12,755 nucleotides of DNA from an uncultured Oscillospiraceae bacterium (GTDB lineage Bacteria > Bacillota > Clostridia > Oscillospirales > Oscillospiraceae): positions 1 to 12,755 of the forward strand of contig CAJUPU010000047.1 in assembly GCA_910588495.1 (NCBI GenBank), in the 5' to 3' direction. Shown in pieces: positions 6,410-12,040 of the stretch (within the stretch, counting starts at the first letter, position 1; each line of letters starts with the position of its first letter). The notes beneath the pieces were generated by a model. That model was given only the letters and a program-made list of their open reading frames with translations. It was not told the DNA's origin and made no database searches. The translations under genes and the position numbers were made by a program.

Positions 6410-6589
6410 TTAGTCCGCTTCGATATACAGATCCTCCGCCTTTTGCTGGGCCCGGACGAGCATCGCCCGGGCTTTCATGATCTCCCCGTCCTCCATCATG
6501 CACAGCGCCGCCGTCACCGCTTTGAACAGCGTCACATACATCTCTTGATAAGGAGCTTTTGGGTCAGGTCCCGGTTTCAAAAATTTCAT
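6410..6589 (-). CDS. 59-aa protein of unknown function in the XRE islet
   Basis: I do not recognise this protein. The frame starts at ATG 6587-6589 and ends at TAA 6410-6412. Support is strong for its size: AAGGGGG at 6597-6603 lies 7 nt before the ATG, a sigma-A-like promoter (6633-6661) precedes it with a leader of about 36 nt, and the frame covers most of a region with no other credible gene. The product begins MKFLKPGPDPKAPYQEMY. It continues as what looks like two amphipathic helices (VTLFKAVTAALCMMEDGE, then IMKARAMLVRAQQKAEDLY) and ends acidic (IEAD). There is no signal peptide or membrane segment, so it is probably a small soluble helical protein. It is divergent from an XRE regulator, and an operator-like palindrome covers its predicted start point, so regulation by that neighbour is likely but inferred. 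Confidence 0.75.
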   Translation of the reverse strand: MKFLKPGPDPKAPYQEMYVTLFKAVTAALCMMEDGEIMKARAMLVRAQQKAEDLYIEAD

Positions 6590-6613
6590 ATTTTTTCCCC
6601 CTTAGATCCACGA

Positions 6614-6633
6614 TTGCACTATTGCTAGTGCAA
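6614..6633. promoter_or_regulatory. Operator-like perfect palindrome
   Basis: Arms TTGCACTA (6614-6621) and TAGTGCAA (6626-6633) flank a 4-bp centre (TTGC). It starts at the downstream edge of the minus-strand -10 box and covers the predicted transcription start of the 59-codon gene. A bound repressor there would block that promoter. The divergent XRE gene product is the obvious candidate. A second, weaker inverted repeat (GTATCA 6652-6657 with TGATAC 6676-6681) lies between it and the XRE gene. Confidence 0.65.
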
Positions 6634-6661
6634 GTATAGCACAAGATCAGGGTATCATCAA
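6633..6661 (-). promoter_or_regulatory. Promoter of the 59-codon gene
   Basis: On the minus strand TTGATG (6656-6661), a 17-bp spacer and TATACT (6633-6638). The start would be near 6626, inside the palindrome 6614-6633. I could not find an equally clear promoter for the divergent XRE gene. Confidence 0.65.
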
Positions 6662-6701
6662 GCTTAGATCTGCTCTGATACAGGTGCTAAGGGGGTGCGG
6701 C

Positions 6702-6929
6702 ATGGACTATTCCTACGACTATGCGGTCGGGCAGCAGATCCGTGCCGCGCGGGAGGCGTGCGGATTGACCCAGGAGCAGTTATCCGCCCAGCTCCAAGTC
6801 AGCGGCTGTGACCGCCTGACCAGAAGCGCCGTTGCAAAGATCGAGGTGGGCCAGCGGCACATCTACGTGGCGGAACTCAAGGCTTTTCGGGATATCTTGA
6901 ACGTTCCCTTCGACCAGCTCCTCCCCTGA
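6702..6929 (+). CDS. Small XRE-family helix-turn-helix regulator (first of two)
   Basis: The 75-aa product is almost entirely one HTH_3/Cro-C1 domain: VGQQIRAAREACGLTQEQL for helices 1-2, SAVAKIEVGQRHIYVAEL around the recognition helix and following turn, and a closing FRDILNVPFDQLL. The start ATG at 6702 follows AAGGGGG (6689-6695) at 6 nt. An upstream in-frame GTG (6684) has no ribosome site. The SD and surrounding bases resemble those of the divergent 59-codon gene. It probably acts as a DNA-binding repressor on the palindrome between the two genes (inference). The next XRE gene is a relative, about 40% identical by eye over the HTH domain. The target and any inducer are unknown. Confidence 0.88.
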   Translation: MDYSYDYAVGQQIRAAREACGLTQEQLSAQLQVSGCDRLTRSAVAKIEVGQRHIYVAELKAFRDILNVPFDQLLP

Positions 6930-6939
6930 CCGTGGGCGG

Positions 6940-6953
6940 CGATCGGCCCGGCC
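6940..6953. repeat. 14-bp direct repeat, copy 2
   Basis: Exact second copy of the 14-bp sequence at 6394-6407, located 11 bp after the stop codon of the first XRE gene and followed by TTTTA. Confidence 0.5.
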
Positions 6954-7019
6954 TTTTACGTGTCAGGGCCGTCCACAGATCTCGCAAGATCAAACTTCTT
7001 TATTGCGAAATTCATGGTG

Positions 7020-7262
7020 ATGACAGTGCAAAAGCTGAGACCAGATATGGATATTGGGCATAAAATAAGCGCCCTGCGGCAGGGCGTTAAGCTGACACAA
7101 GACCAGACGGTGGCAAAAATGCAGTTGATGGGACTGAAGATCTCCAAAAGCAGTTATGCAAAGATCGAGACGAACCGGCTGAACATCAAGGTAAGCGAAT
7201 TGGTGGCATTGAAACAGATCTTCAACGTGAGTTTCGACGCTTTCTTTGATGGGTTAGCGTGA
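7020..7262 (+). CDS. Small XRE-family helix-turn-helix regulator (second of two)
   Basis: This is an 80-aa single-domain regulator: MDIGHKISALRQGVKLTQDQ, then ISKSSYAKIETNRLNIKVSEL, then LKQIFNVSFDAFF. That covers the five-helix HTH_3 fold. The start is uncertain. The frame is open from GTG 6960, with ATGs at 7014, 7020 and 7047. I chose 7020 because it gives the N-terminal arm length of related proteins (KLRPDMDIG-like). None has a convincing ribosome site, so translation may be coupled to the first XRE gene or weak. Codon use is clearly A/T-richer than in the flanking housekeeping genes, which suggests acquired DNA. It may cross-regulate or heterodimerise with its neighbour, but this is speculative. 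Confidence 0.8.
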   Translation: MTVQKLRPDMDIGHKISALRQGVKLTQDQTVAKMQLMGLKISKSSYAKIETNRLNIKVSELVALKQIFNVSFDAFFDGLA

Positions 7263-7408
7263 CGATCCTCGCACACAACATACCATTTGCCCACGAAGGC
7301 GCTTTTAGGAGAGCCGTCAGCGTTACGGTCCAATGCCCAGGCAGGCCCGGTGTGGGCCGGAAAACGAAGTGAGCCGCATTCGACGCCCGCGATAGCCGGA
7401 TCTGACTG

Positions 7409-7437
7409 CCGGTCGAAAGCGGCGGCCCTTCGACCGG
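7409..7437. repeat. Inverted repeat, 9-bp arms
   Basis: CCGGTCGAA (7409-7417) and TTCGACCGG (7429-7437) around an 11-nt loop. It sits 6 bp from the next hairpin and has no counterpart at the left end of the islet. Confidence 0.75.
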
Positions 7438-7443
7438 GGGATT

Positions 7444-7478
7444 TTCAAGGGGGAAACCATTTTGGTTTCCCCCTTGAA
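7444..7478. repeat. Long inverted repeat (hairpin B, right copy)
   Basis: Perfect 16-bp arms, TTCAAGGGGGAAACCA (7444-7459) and its complement (7463-7478), with a TTT loop. Its AAGGGGGAA core and its place next to hairpin A match the left copy at 6167-6239. The loop and distal arm sequences differ. Confidence 0.85.
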
Positions 7479-7480
7479 TG

Positions 7481-7519
7481 TTCTCTTTGGGTACTTTCTC
7501 TCACATGAGAGAAAGTACC
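7481..7519 (-). repeat. Dispersed palindromic repeat, right copy (hairpin A)
   Basis: Inverted copy of 6126-6164: TTCTCTTTG (7481-7489) followed by the 30-nt palindrome 7490-7519. The palindrome itself reads identically on the plus strand in both copies, and only the 9-bp flank is inverted. As on the left, a GC hairpin lies on the outer side (7525-7544), and the unit follows a housekeeping gene (argS) in that gene's own direction. Confidence 0.85.
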
Positions 7520-7524
7520 GCCCC

Positions 7525-7544
7525 CGGCAGGGCGTCCCCTGCCG
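7525..7544 (-). terminator. GC-rich hairpin downstream of argS
   Basis: CGGCAGGG (7525-7532) and CCCTGCCG (7537-7544) form an 8-bp stem with a 4-nt loop, 23 nt past the argS stop. It lacks a U-run, so termination here is only possible, perhaps together with hairpin A that follows. Confidence 0.4.
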
Positions 7545-7567
7545 CCTCCCGGGCCCGCGCCCGGGCC

Positions 7568-9316
7568 TCACATCTTGTTGGGCGCGTTCACGCCCAGCAG
7601 CCCCAGCCCGTTGGCCAGCACCAGCCGGACGGTGTCGGCCAGCTTGAGCCGGGCGGCCTGGATGCAGGGGTCGTCCACCATGCAGCGGCAGGCGTTGTAG
7701 AAGCGGTGGAAGTCCCCGGCCAGGGTGGTGAGGTAGCGGTTGATCCGGCTGGGGTCGAAGTCCCGGGCGGCCAGCCGGACCTCCTCCGGGTACTGGGCCA
7801 GGGTCTTGACCAGGGCCAGCTCCTCGGGCCGGGCCAGGGCGCAGGCGTCCACCTCCCGGGCGGGGCACACCTGGGCCCCGGCCTCCCTCATGCGCTCGAT
7901 CAGCGAGCAGATCCGGGCGTGGGCGTACTGGACATAGTACACCGGGTTGTCGCTGTCCTGGCGGACGGCCAGGTCCAGGTCGAAGTCCAGGGGGCTGGTG
8001 GCGGAGCGGTTGTTGAAGTAGTACCGGGCGGCGTCCACCGAGATCTCGTCCAGCAGGTCGTGGAGGGCGATGGCCTTGCCCGTCCGCTTGGACATGCGCA
8101 CCGGCTTGCCGTCCTGGAGCAGGTTCACCAGCTGCATCAGCACGATGGTCAGCCGGTGGGAGCCGTCCAGCCCCAGCCCGTCCAGCGCCGCCTGGAGCCG
8201 GGCCACGTGGCCGTGGTGGTCCGCCCCCCACACGTTGATCACCTTGTCGAAGCCCCGCTCCTCGAACTTGTTCCGGTGGTAGGCGATGTCGGCGGCGAAA
8301 TAGGTGTAGAACCCGTTGGCCCGGCGCAGCACGTCGTCCTTCAGCTCCAGCTTGTCCGCCTGCTCCCGGGTCTTGCCCTCCCGGATGTATTTCTCCTTGA
8401 GCAGCCGGGTGGTGTCCAGCCACAAAGCCCCGTCCTTCTCATAGGTCCAGCCCTTCTGGGTGAGCAGGTCCACCGTCTGGGCCACATAGCCGGAGTCGTG
8501 GAGCTCCGACTCGAAGAACCACTGGTCGTACTCGATGCCGTACTTGCGCAGATCCTCCTTCATCTTGGGGATGTTGCGCTCCAGGCCGAAGGCGCTCATG
8601 TCGGCCATCCACTTGTCCTCGGGGGCATCCCGGTAGGCGTCCTTGTGGACCTCGTAGAACGCCTGGGCCAGCTCCCGGATGTCCTCCCCCTGGTAGCCGT
8701 CCTCGGGGAAGGGGAAGCCCTCCTCCCCCAGGAGGATCTGCATATACCGGGCGTGGATGGACAAAGCGAATTTTTGGATCTGGTTGCCCGCGTCGTTGAC
8801 ATAGAACTCCTTCCAGGCGCTCCAGCCCGCCCGGGCGAGCACGTTGGCCAGGGTGTCCCCCAGCACGCCCCCCCGGGCGTTGCCCATGTGCATGGGCCCG
8901 GTGGGGTTGGCGGACACGAACTCCACCATCACCCGCCGGCCCCCGCCCTCGTCACAGGCGCCGTAGCCCTCCGGGTCCGCCTCCACGGCCCCCAGCACCT
9001 CCCCATACCACCGGGGGGCGTAGAAGAAGTTGAGGAACCCCGGCCCGGCGATCTCGGAGCGCTGGAACAGGGTGCCCTCCAGCTCCAGGTGGTCCAGCAC
9101 GATCTGGGCGATCTGCCGGGGGGCCATGTGCAGGGCCTTGGCCCCCGCCATGGCGAAGGAGGAGGCGAAGTCCCCGTTCCGGCTGTCCTTGGGCACCTCC
9201 ACGGTGCCGCGGATCTCCTGCCCCGCCGGGAGCAGCCCCTGGGCGGCGGCCTTCTCATAGGCGGCCTGGGTCAGCTGGGCCACCTGGTCACGGGCGGCCT
9301 GGATCAGATTCGGCAT
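7568..9316 (-). CDS. argS: Arginyl-tRNA synthetase
   Basis: This class I synthetase charges tRNA-Arg in the cytosol. The 582-aa product shows the N-terminal Arg-tRNA-synt_N domain (about 1-115), the HIGH-type motif as HMGN at 143-146 within SANPTGPMHMGNARGG, catalytic-core sequence including NVWGADHHGHVARLQ near 361-375, the KMSKS-type loop as RMSKRTGK at 407-414, and a C-terminal DALR anticodon-binding domain ending in LGLLGVNAPNKM. The ATG at 9314-9316 follows AAAGGAGAG at good spacing. It is the last gene of a murI - DUF1934 - argS operon, and its start lies inside the DUF1934 gene (29-bp overlap), suggesting translational coupling. No T-box leader is seen upstream. It ends beside the repeat cluster. 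Confidence 0.97.
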   Translation of the reverse strand: MPNLIQAARDQVAQLTQAAYEKAAAQGLLPAGQEIRGTVEVPKDSRNGDFASSFAMAGAKALHMAPRQIAQIVLDHLELEGTLFQRSEIAGPGFLNFFYAPRWYGEVLGAVEADPEGYGACDEGGGRRVMVEFVSANPTGPMHMGNARGGVLGDTLANVLARAGWSAWKEFYVNDAGNQIQKFALSIHARYMQILLGEEGFPFPEDGYQGEDIRELAQAFYEVHKDAYRDAPEDKWMADMSAFGLERNIPKMKEDLRKYGIEYDQWFFESELHDSGYVAQTVDLLTQKGWTYEKDGALWLDTTRLLKEKYIREGKTREQADKLELKDDVLRRANGFYTYFAADIAYHRNKFEERGFDKVINVWGADHHGHVARLQAALDGLGLDGSHRLTIVLMQLVNLLQDGKPVRMSKRTGKAIALHDLLDEISVDAARYYFNNRSATSPLDFDLDLAVRQDSDNPVYYVQYAHARICSLIERMREAGAQVCPAREVDACALARPEELALVKTLAQYPEEVRLAARDFDPSRINRYLTTLAGDFHRFYNACRCMVDDPCIQAARLKLADTVRLVLANGLGLLGVNAPNKM

Positions 9317-9785
9317 AGTCAGCTCTCCTTTTCTCGGCCCGCCCCCGCTGGGGCCTGGCCGGATCTTTCTTCACGTTCATGCGGAACAGGTTGTGCCCCG
9401 CCAGCAGGTTGTCGATCTCGATGGCGTAGTCGATCTCCAGATCGCCCCCCGCCTCCCCCAGGGTGGAGCGCATCCGCTTGGTGTTCACCCCGATGGACAG
9501 CTCGCCGTAGGGCGTTTCATACATGGACAGGTGGCGGCGCCCCTCCTCGAACACCATCTGGGAGTTGACGCCCCCCTCCCGCAGCAGGGTCACCCGGCCC
9601 CCGTGGACGTGGAGCTTGGTGGTGGTGCCCTCCAAGCCGGTCAGCTCGCTCTCCTGATAGGAGACCAGGAAGCCCCCCCGGCTGTCCCGCTTGAGCACCC
9701 CGGAGGTCACCAGCTCCATCTCGTCGGGGCCGCTCTCGGCGTACAGCTGCTTTCCTTTGATGGATATGATCACATTGTCTGTCAT
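9288..9785 (-). CDS. DUF1934 (YwiB-like) protein
   Basis: This is a small cytosolic protein of unknown biochemical function with a predicted calycin-like beta-barrel. Homologues sit next to argS in many Firmicutes, including B. subtilis ywiB. The 165-aa product has the family pattern: VIISIKGKQ at the start, SYQESELTGLEGTTTKLHV at about 42-60, QMVFEEG near 76-82, MYETPYGEL near 88-96, and EIDYAIEIDNLLAGHNLFRMNVKK at 117-140. The last 25 residues (DPARPQRGRAEKRRADYAES and five more) are a basic tail beyond the usual family end. The final ten codons or so overlap the argS start in another frame. The ATG at 9783-9785 follows AGAGGAC. It lies 62 bp after murI and is co-transcribed with it. Confidence 0.92.
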   Translation of the reverse strand: MTDNVIISIKGKQLYAESGPDEMELVTSGVLKRDSRGGFLVSYQESELTGLEGTTTKLHVHGGRVTLLREGGVNSQMVFEEGRRHLSMYETPYGELSIGVNTKRMRSTLGEAGGDLEIDYAIEIDNLLAGHNLFRMNVKKDPARPQRGRAEKRRADYAESDPGRP

Positions 9786-9847
9786 GATAGTCCTCTCGAT
9801 CCGCCCGTCCCCCGCCCCCAGGGCGGAAGCGGGCGGAAAGCTCCTTG

Positions 9848-10663
9848 TTAATATGCGGTGATGTCGATCTGCTCCACCCCGCCGCGCACGTCCTCCCCCA
9901 GAAAGACGGAGGCCAGGGCGGAGAAGTCCTCGGTGCTGTCGCTGACATAGTAGCGGTGCCGCCCCGCGCCGGGCCGGCCGTTGCGCAGGCCGTCCAGCTC
10001 CAGCTGCCTGCGCACCCACCGGGCGCACTGCTCCCCCACGTCCACCAGGGCCACGCCCGGGCCCATATAGGCGCCGATCACGGCCTTCATCAGGGGGTAG
10101 TGGGTGCAGCCCAGGATCAGGGCGTCCACCCCCGCCGCCTTCACGGGGGCTAAGTACTCCGCCGCCACCGTCTCGGCCACGATGTCGCCGGGCTGGGAGC
10201 GGCCGTTCTCCACCAGGGGGACCAGCAGGGGGCAGGCCCTGGCGGTGACCCGGACCCCGGGGCGCAGCCGCTCCAGCGCGCGCTCATAGGCCCCCGAGCG
10301 GATGGAGGCGTGGGTGCCGATCAGGCCCACCCGGCCGTTTTTGGTGAGCTGGGCGGCGGCCTGGGCGGCGCTCTCCACCACGCCGAAGATGGGGATGCCG
10401 CTCTCCGCCTGGAGCACGTCCAGGGCGGTGGTGGACACGGTGCCGCAGGCGATGACGATGGCCTTTGGGTCGAAGGTGCGCAGGAAGGCCGCGTCCTGCC
10501 GGGCGTATTTCACCAGGGTCTCCTTCGACCGGCTCCCGTAGGGCACCCGGCTGGTGTCGCCGAAATAGACCAGGTCCTCCTCCGGCATCAGCCGGGCCAG
10601 CTCCCGCAGGGCGGTGAGCCCCCCCAGGCCGGAGTCGAATACCCCGATGGGCCGTGCGTCCAT
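9848..10663 (-). CDS. murI: Glutamate racemase
   Basis: MurI interconverts L- and D-glutamate without cofactor, supplying D-Glu for peptidoglycan. The 271-aa product has the family motifs in order: FDSGLGG at 9-15 (Asp10, Ser11), YFGDTSRVPYGSRS at 33-46, the first catalytic cysteine Cys73 in IACGTVST, and the second, Cys186, in LGCTHYPL. The first cysteine motif reads ACGT where most racemases have ACNT, so the Asn that normally lines the substrate pocket is Gly. I believe this variant occurs in other Oscillospiraceae, but that is from memory. The ATG at 10661-10663 follows GGGAGGT. A GTG at 10681 lies upstream of that site and is not used. It is the first gene of the operon with DUF1934 and argS. 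Confidence 0.95.
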   Translation of the reverse strand: MDARPIGVFDSGLGGLTALRELARLMPEEDLVYFGDTSRVPYGSRSKETLVKYARQDAAFLRTFDPKAIVIACGTVSTTALDVLQAESGIPIFGVVESAAQAAAQLTKNGRVGLIGTHASIRSGAYERALERLRPGVRVTARACPLLVPLVENGRSQPGDIVAETVAAEYLAPVKAAGVDALILGCTHYPLMKAVIGAYMGPGVALVDVGEQCARWVRRQLELDGLRNGRPGAGRHRYYVSDSTEDFSALASVFLGEDVRGGVEQIDITAY

Positions 10664-10698
10664 GGGCCGACCTCCCTTCACAGGCTTGAAACTCTGAT

Positions 10699-10727
10699 AT
10701 TATATGCTATTCCTCTTATAAAAACAA
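10699..10727 (-). promoter_or_regulatory. Promoter of the murI-DUF1934-argS operon
   Basis: On the minus strand TTGTTT (10722-10727), a 17-bp spacer and a consensus TATAAT (10699-10704). The start would be near 10692, giving a leader of about 30 nt. Confidence 0.75.
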
Positions 10728-10801
10728 GAGCGGATTTTACAGGTCTCTTTTTGAGGAAGGTGCTGCTGGGATATGACTTCGGCCGTTTCCATAAAAGCAC
10801 A

Positions 10802-10830
10802 TTGAAACAGGCGGGGGGCTGTGTTATGAT
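10802..10830 (+). promoter_or_regulatory. Promoter of the GNAT gene
   Basis: TTGAAA (10802-10807), a 17-bp spacer and TATGAT (10825-10830). The start would be near 10837, with a leader of about 30 nt containing GAGGT. Confidence 0.7.
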
Positions 10831-10866
10831 AGGCTCGACAAATAAACAATTTGCGAGGTATCGGCA

Positions 10867-11412
10867 ATGAAATATCATAAAGTCATAATGTTAAAAAACG
10901 GTGTCGAGTGCTGCTTGAGAAATGGGACGGAAGAGGATGGGCAGGCGGTATTCGACAACTTCAATCTGACGCATGGAGAGACCGATCATTTACTGAGCTA
11001 TCCGGACGAAAACAGCTTCGATGTCATGCAGGAAAGCCGGTTCCTGAAAGAGAGAGCTGAAAGCGAACATGAGGTCGAACTGGTCGCCGTAGTCGATGGC
11101 GTCGTTGTGGGGACCGCCGGGATCGAAGCGGTGGGGGACAAATATAAGATACGGCATCGTGCCGAATTGGGTATCAGCATCGCGAAAGGATCTTGGGGGC
11201 TGGGGATTGGCCAGGCATTGACTGCGGCCTGCATCGAATGCGCAAAGGCCGCGGGATATGTCCAGCTCGAGCTGACCGTGGTCGCCGACAATGTGAGCGC
11301 ACTGTCCATGTATAAAAAAGCCGGGTTCGTTGAATACGGCAGAAATCCTAAAGGCTTCAATTCCCGCTCGGCGGGATTTCAAGAAGTCATCTATATGCGG
11401 TTGGAATTGTGA
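10867..11412 (+). CDS. GNAT-family N-acetyltransferase
   Basis: This is a cytosolic acetyl-CoA-dependent acyltransferase of unknown substrate. The 181-aa product has the GNAT core: VELVAVVDGVVVGTAGIEAV (strands 2-3, about 70-89), the acetyl-CoA-binding motif A AELGISIAKGSWGLGIGQAL at 99-118 (Q/R-x-x-G-x-G/A variant GLGIGQ), and motif B NVSALSMYKKAGFVEYGR at 142-159. The ATG at 10867 follows GAGGT at 7 nt and has its own promoter. Base composition is visibly less GC-rich than in murI and smpB on either side, as is the DNA just upstream, which suggests recent acquisition. Single GNAT genes of this kind often act on small metabolites, antibiotics or ribosomal proteins, but nothing here selects one. 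Confidence 0.9.
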   Translation: MKYHKVIMLKNGVECCLRNGTEEDGQAVFDNFNLTHGETDHLLSYPDENSFDVMQESRFLKERAESEHEVELVAVVDGVVVGTAGIEAVGDKYKIRHRAELGISIAKGSWGLGIGQALTAACIECAKAAGYVQLELTVVADNVSALSMYKKAGFVEYGRNPKGFNSRSAGFQEVIYMRLEL

Positions 11413-11437
11413 TGAACATATCTGAAACCGGAGGGCC

Positions 11438-11461
11438 GCCCGCGCGGGGAAAACGGCGGGC
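11438..11461 (+). terminator. Weak hairpin after the GNAT gene
   Basis: GCCCGC (11438-11443) and GCGGGC (11456-11461) pair around a 12-nt loop, followed by TGTAATATAAATG without a proper T-run. It is a possible terminator, poorly supported. Confidence 0.3.
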
Positions 11462-11499
11462 TGTAATATAAATGTAATGTGAAAAACGGGAATTTCCCC

Positions 11500-11528
11500 T
11501 TGCGTTCGCGGGGGCGGCGTGGTATGCT
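11500..11528 (+). promoter_or_regulatory. smpB promoter (sigma-A type)
   Basis: TTGCGT (11500-11505), a 17-bp spacer and TATGCT (11523-11528). A second possible -10, TATGAT, overlaps at 11528-11533. An 11-bp palindrome GGGAATTTCCC (11488-11498) lies immediately upstream of the -35 element. Confidence 0.65.
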
Positions 11529-11563
11529 ATGATACTACCACGGCACGAAAGGGGGGACGCCCG

Positions 11564-12025
11564 ATGGCCAAGCAGTCCACCAAGCAGATCGCCTCCAACC
11601 GGAAGGCGTTCCACGACTATTTCATCGAGGACAAGTACGAGGCGGGCATCGAGCTGGCCGGAACGGAGGTCAAATCCATCCGGCTGGGGGCGGTGAACCT
11701 GCGGGACTCCTTCTGCGCGGTGAAGGACGGGGAGATGTTCCTCCACGGGATGCACATCTCCCCCTATGAGAAGGGCAATATCTTCAATAAGGACCCCCGG
11801 CGCACCCGGAGGCTGCTGCTCCACCGCCGGGAGATCCGCAAGCTCCAGGCCAGGGTACAGCAGGACGGCTACTCGCTGATCCCGCTCTCGCTGTATTTCT
11901 CCGGCCCCAGGGTGAAGGTGGAGCTGGCCCTGGCAAAGGGCAAGAAGCTCTACGACAAGCGGGAGGCCGCCGCCCAGCGGGACGCCAAGCGGGAGATGGA
12001 CCGGGCCTCCCGGGGCCGCTACTGA
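11564..12025 (+). CDS. smpB: SsrA-binding protein SmpB
   Basis: SmpB binds tmRNA and, with it, rescues ribosomes stalled on broken mRNAs. The 153-aa product is full length for the family. It shows NRKAFHDYFIEDKYEAGIEL near 13-32, the RNA-binding stretch GTEVKSIRLGAVNLRDSF near 34-51, HISPYEKGNIFNKDPRRTRRL near 64-84 and a basic C-terminal tail (KREMDRASRGRY). That tail enters the empty mRNA channel in the characterised proteins. The ATG at 11564 follows AAAGGGGGGA. The frame opens earlier (11519) but that part lies over the promoter. The isomerase gene starts 15 bp downstream, so the two are one operon. The tmRNA gene (ssrA), a common neighbour, is not in the window. Confidence 0.96.
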   Translation: MAKQSTKQIASNRKAFHDYFIEDKYEAGIELAGTEVKSIRLGAVNLRDSFCAVKDGEMFLHGMHISPYEKGNIFNKDPRRTRRLLLHRREIRKLQARVQQDGYSLIPLSLYFSGPRVKVELALAKGKKLYDKREAAAQRDAKREMDRASRGRY

Positions 12026-12040
12026 AAAAAGAAAGGGCTG

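Larger units (their letters stand above)
7263..7567. other. Non-coding, repeat-rich DNA between the second XRE gene and argS
   Basis: This stretch of 305 bp between convergent genes holds four or more inverted repeats (7344-7358, 7409-7437, 7444-7478, 7490-7519, 7525-7544). None carries a clear T-run for either strand. The open frame 7287-7508 (plus) has no ribosome site and reads through the hairpins, so it is not accepted as a gene. Confidence 0.8.

Noticed and set aside
6278..6628. 116-codon plus-strand frame over the islet
   Set aside because: It lies antisense to the better-supported 59-codon gene and has no ribosome site or recognisable domain.
7287..7508. 73-codon frame after the second XRE gene
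   Set aside because: It has no ribosome site and reads through two perfect hairpins. It is best explained as repeat-rich intergenic DNA.
6126..7519. CRISPR array or classical insertion sequence
   Set aside because: There are only two repeat copies, inverted and 1.3 kb apart, with no spacers, cas genes, transposase or integrase frame.
7478..9568. 696-codon plus-strand frame antisense to argS and DUF1934
   Set aside because: It starts inside the hairpin repeat and mirrors argS. The composition is an artefact of the GC-rich opposite strand.
9317..9847. T-box or amino-acid riboswitch for argS
   Set aside because: argS starts inside DUF1934, and the murI leader is only about 30 nt, so there is no room for a T-box and none of its conserved boxes is seen.
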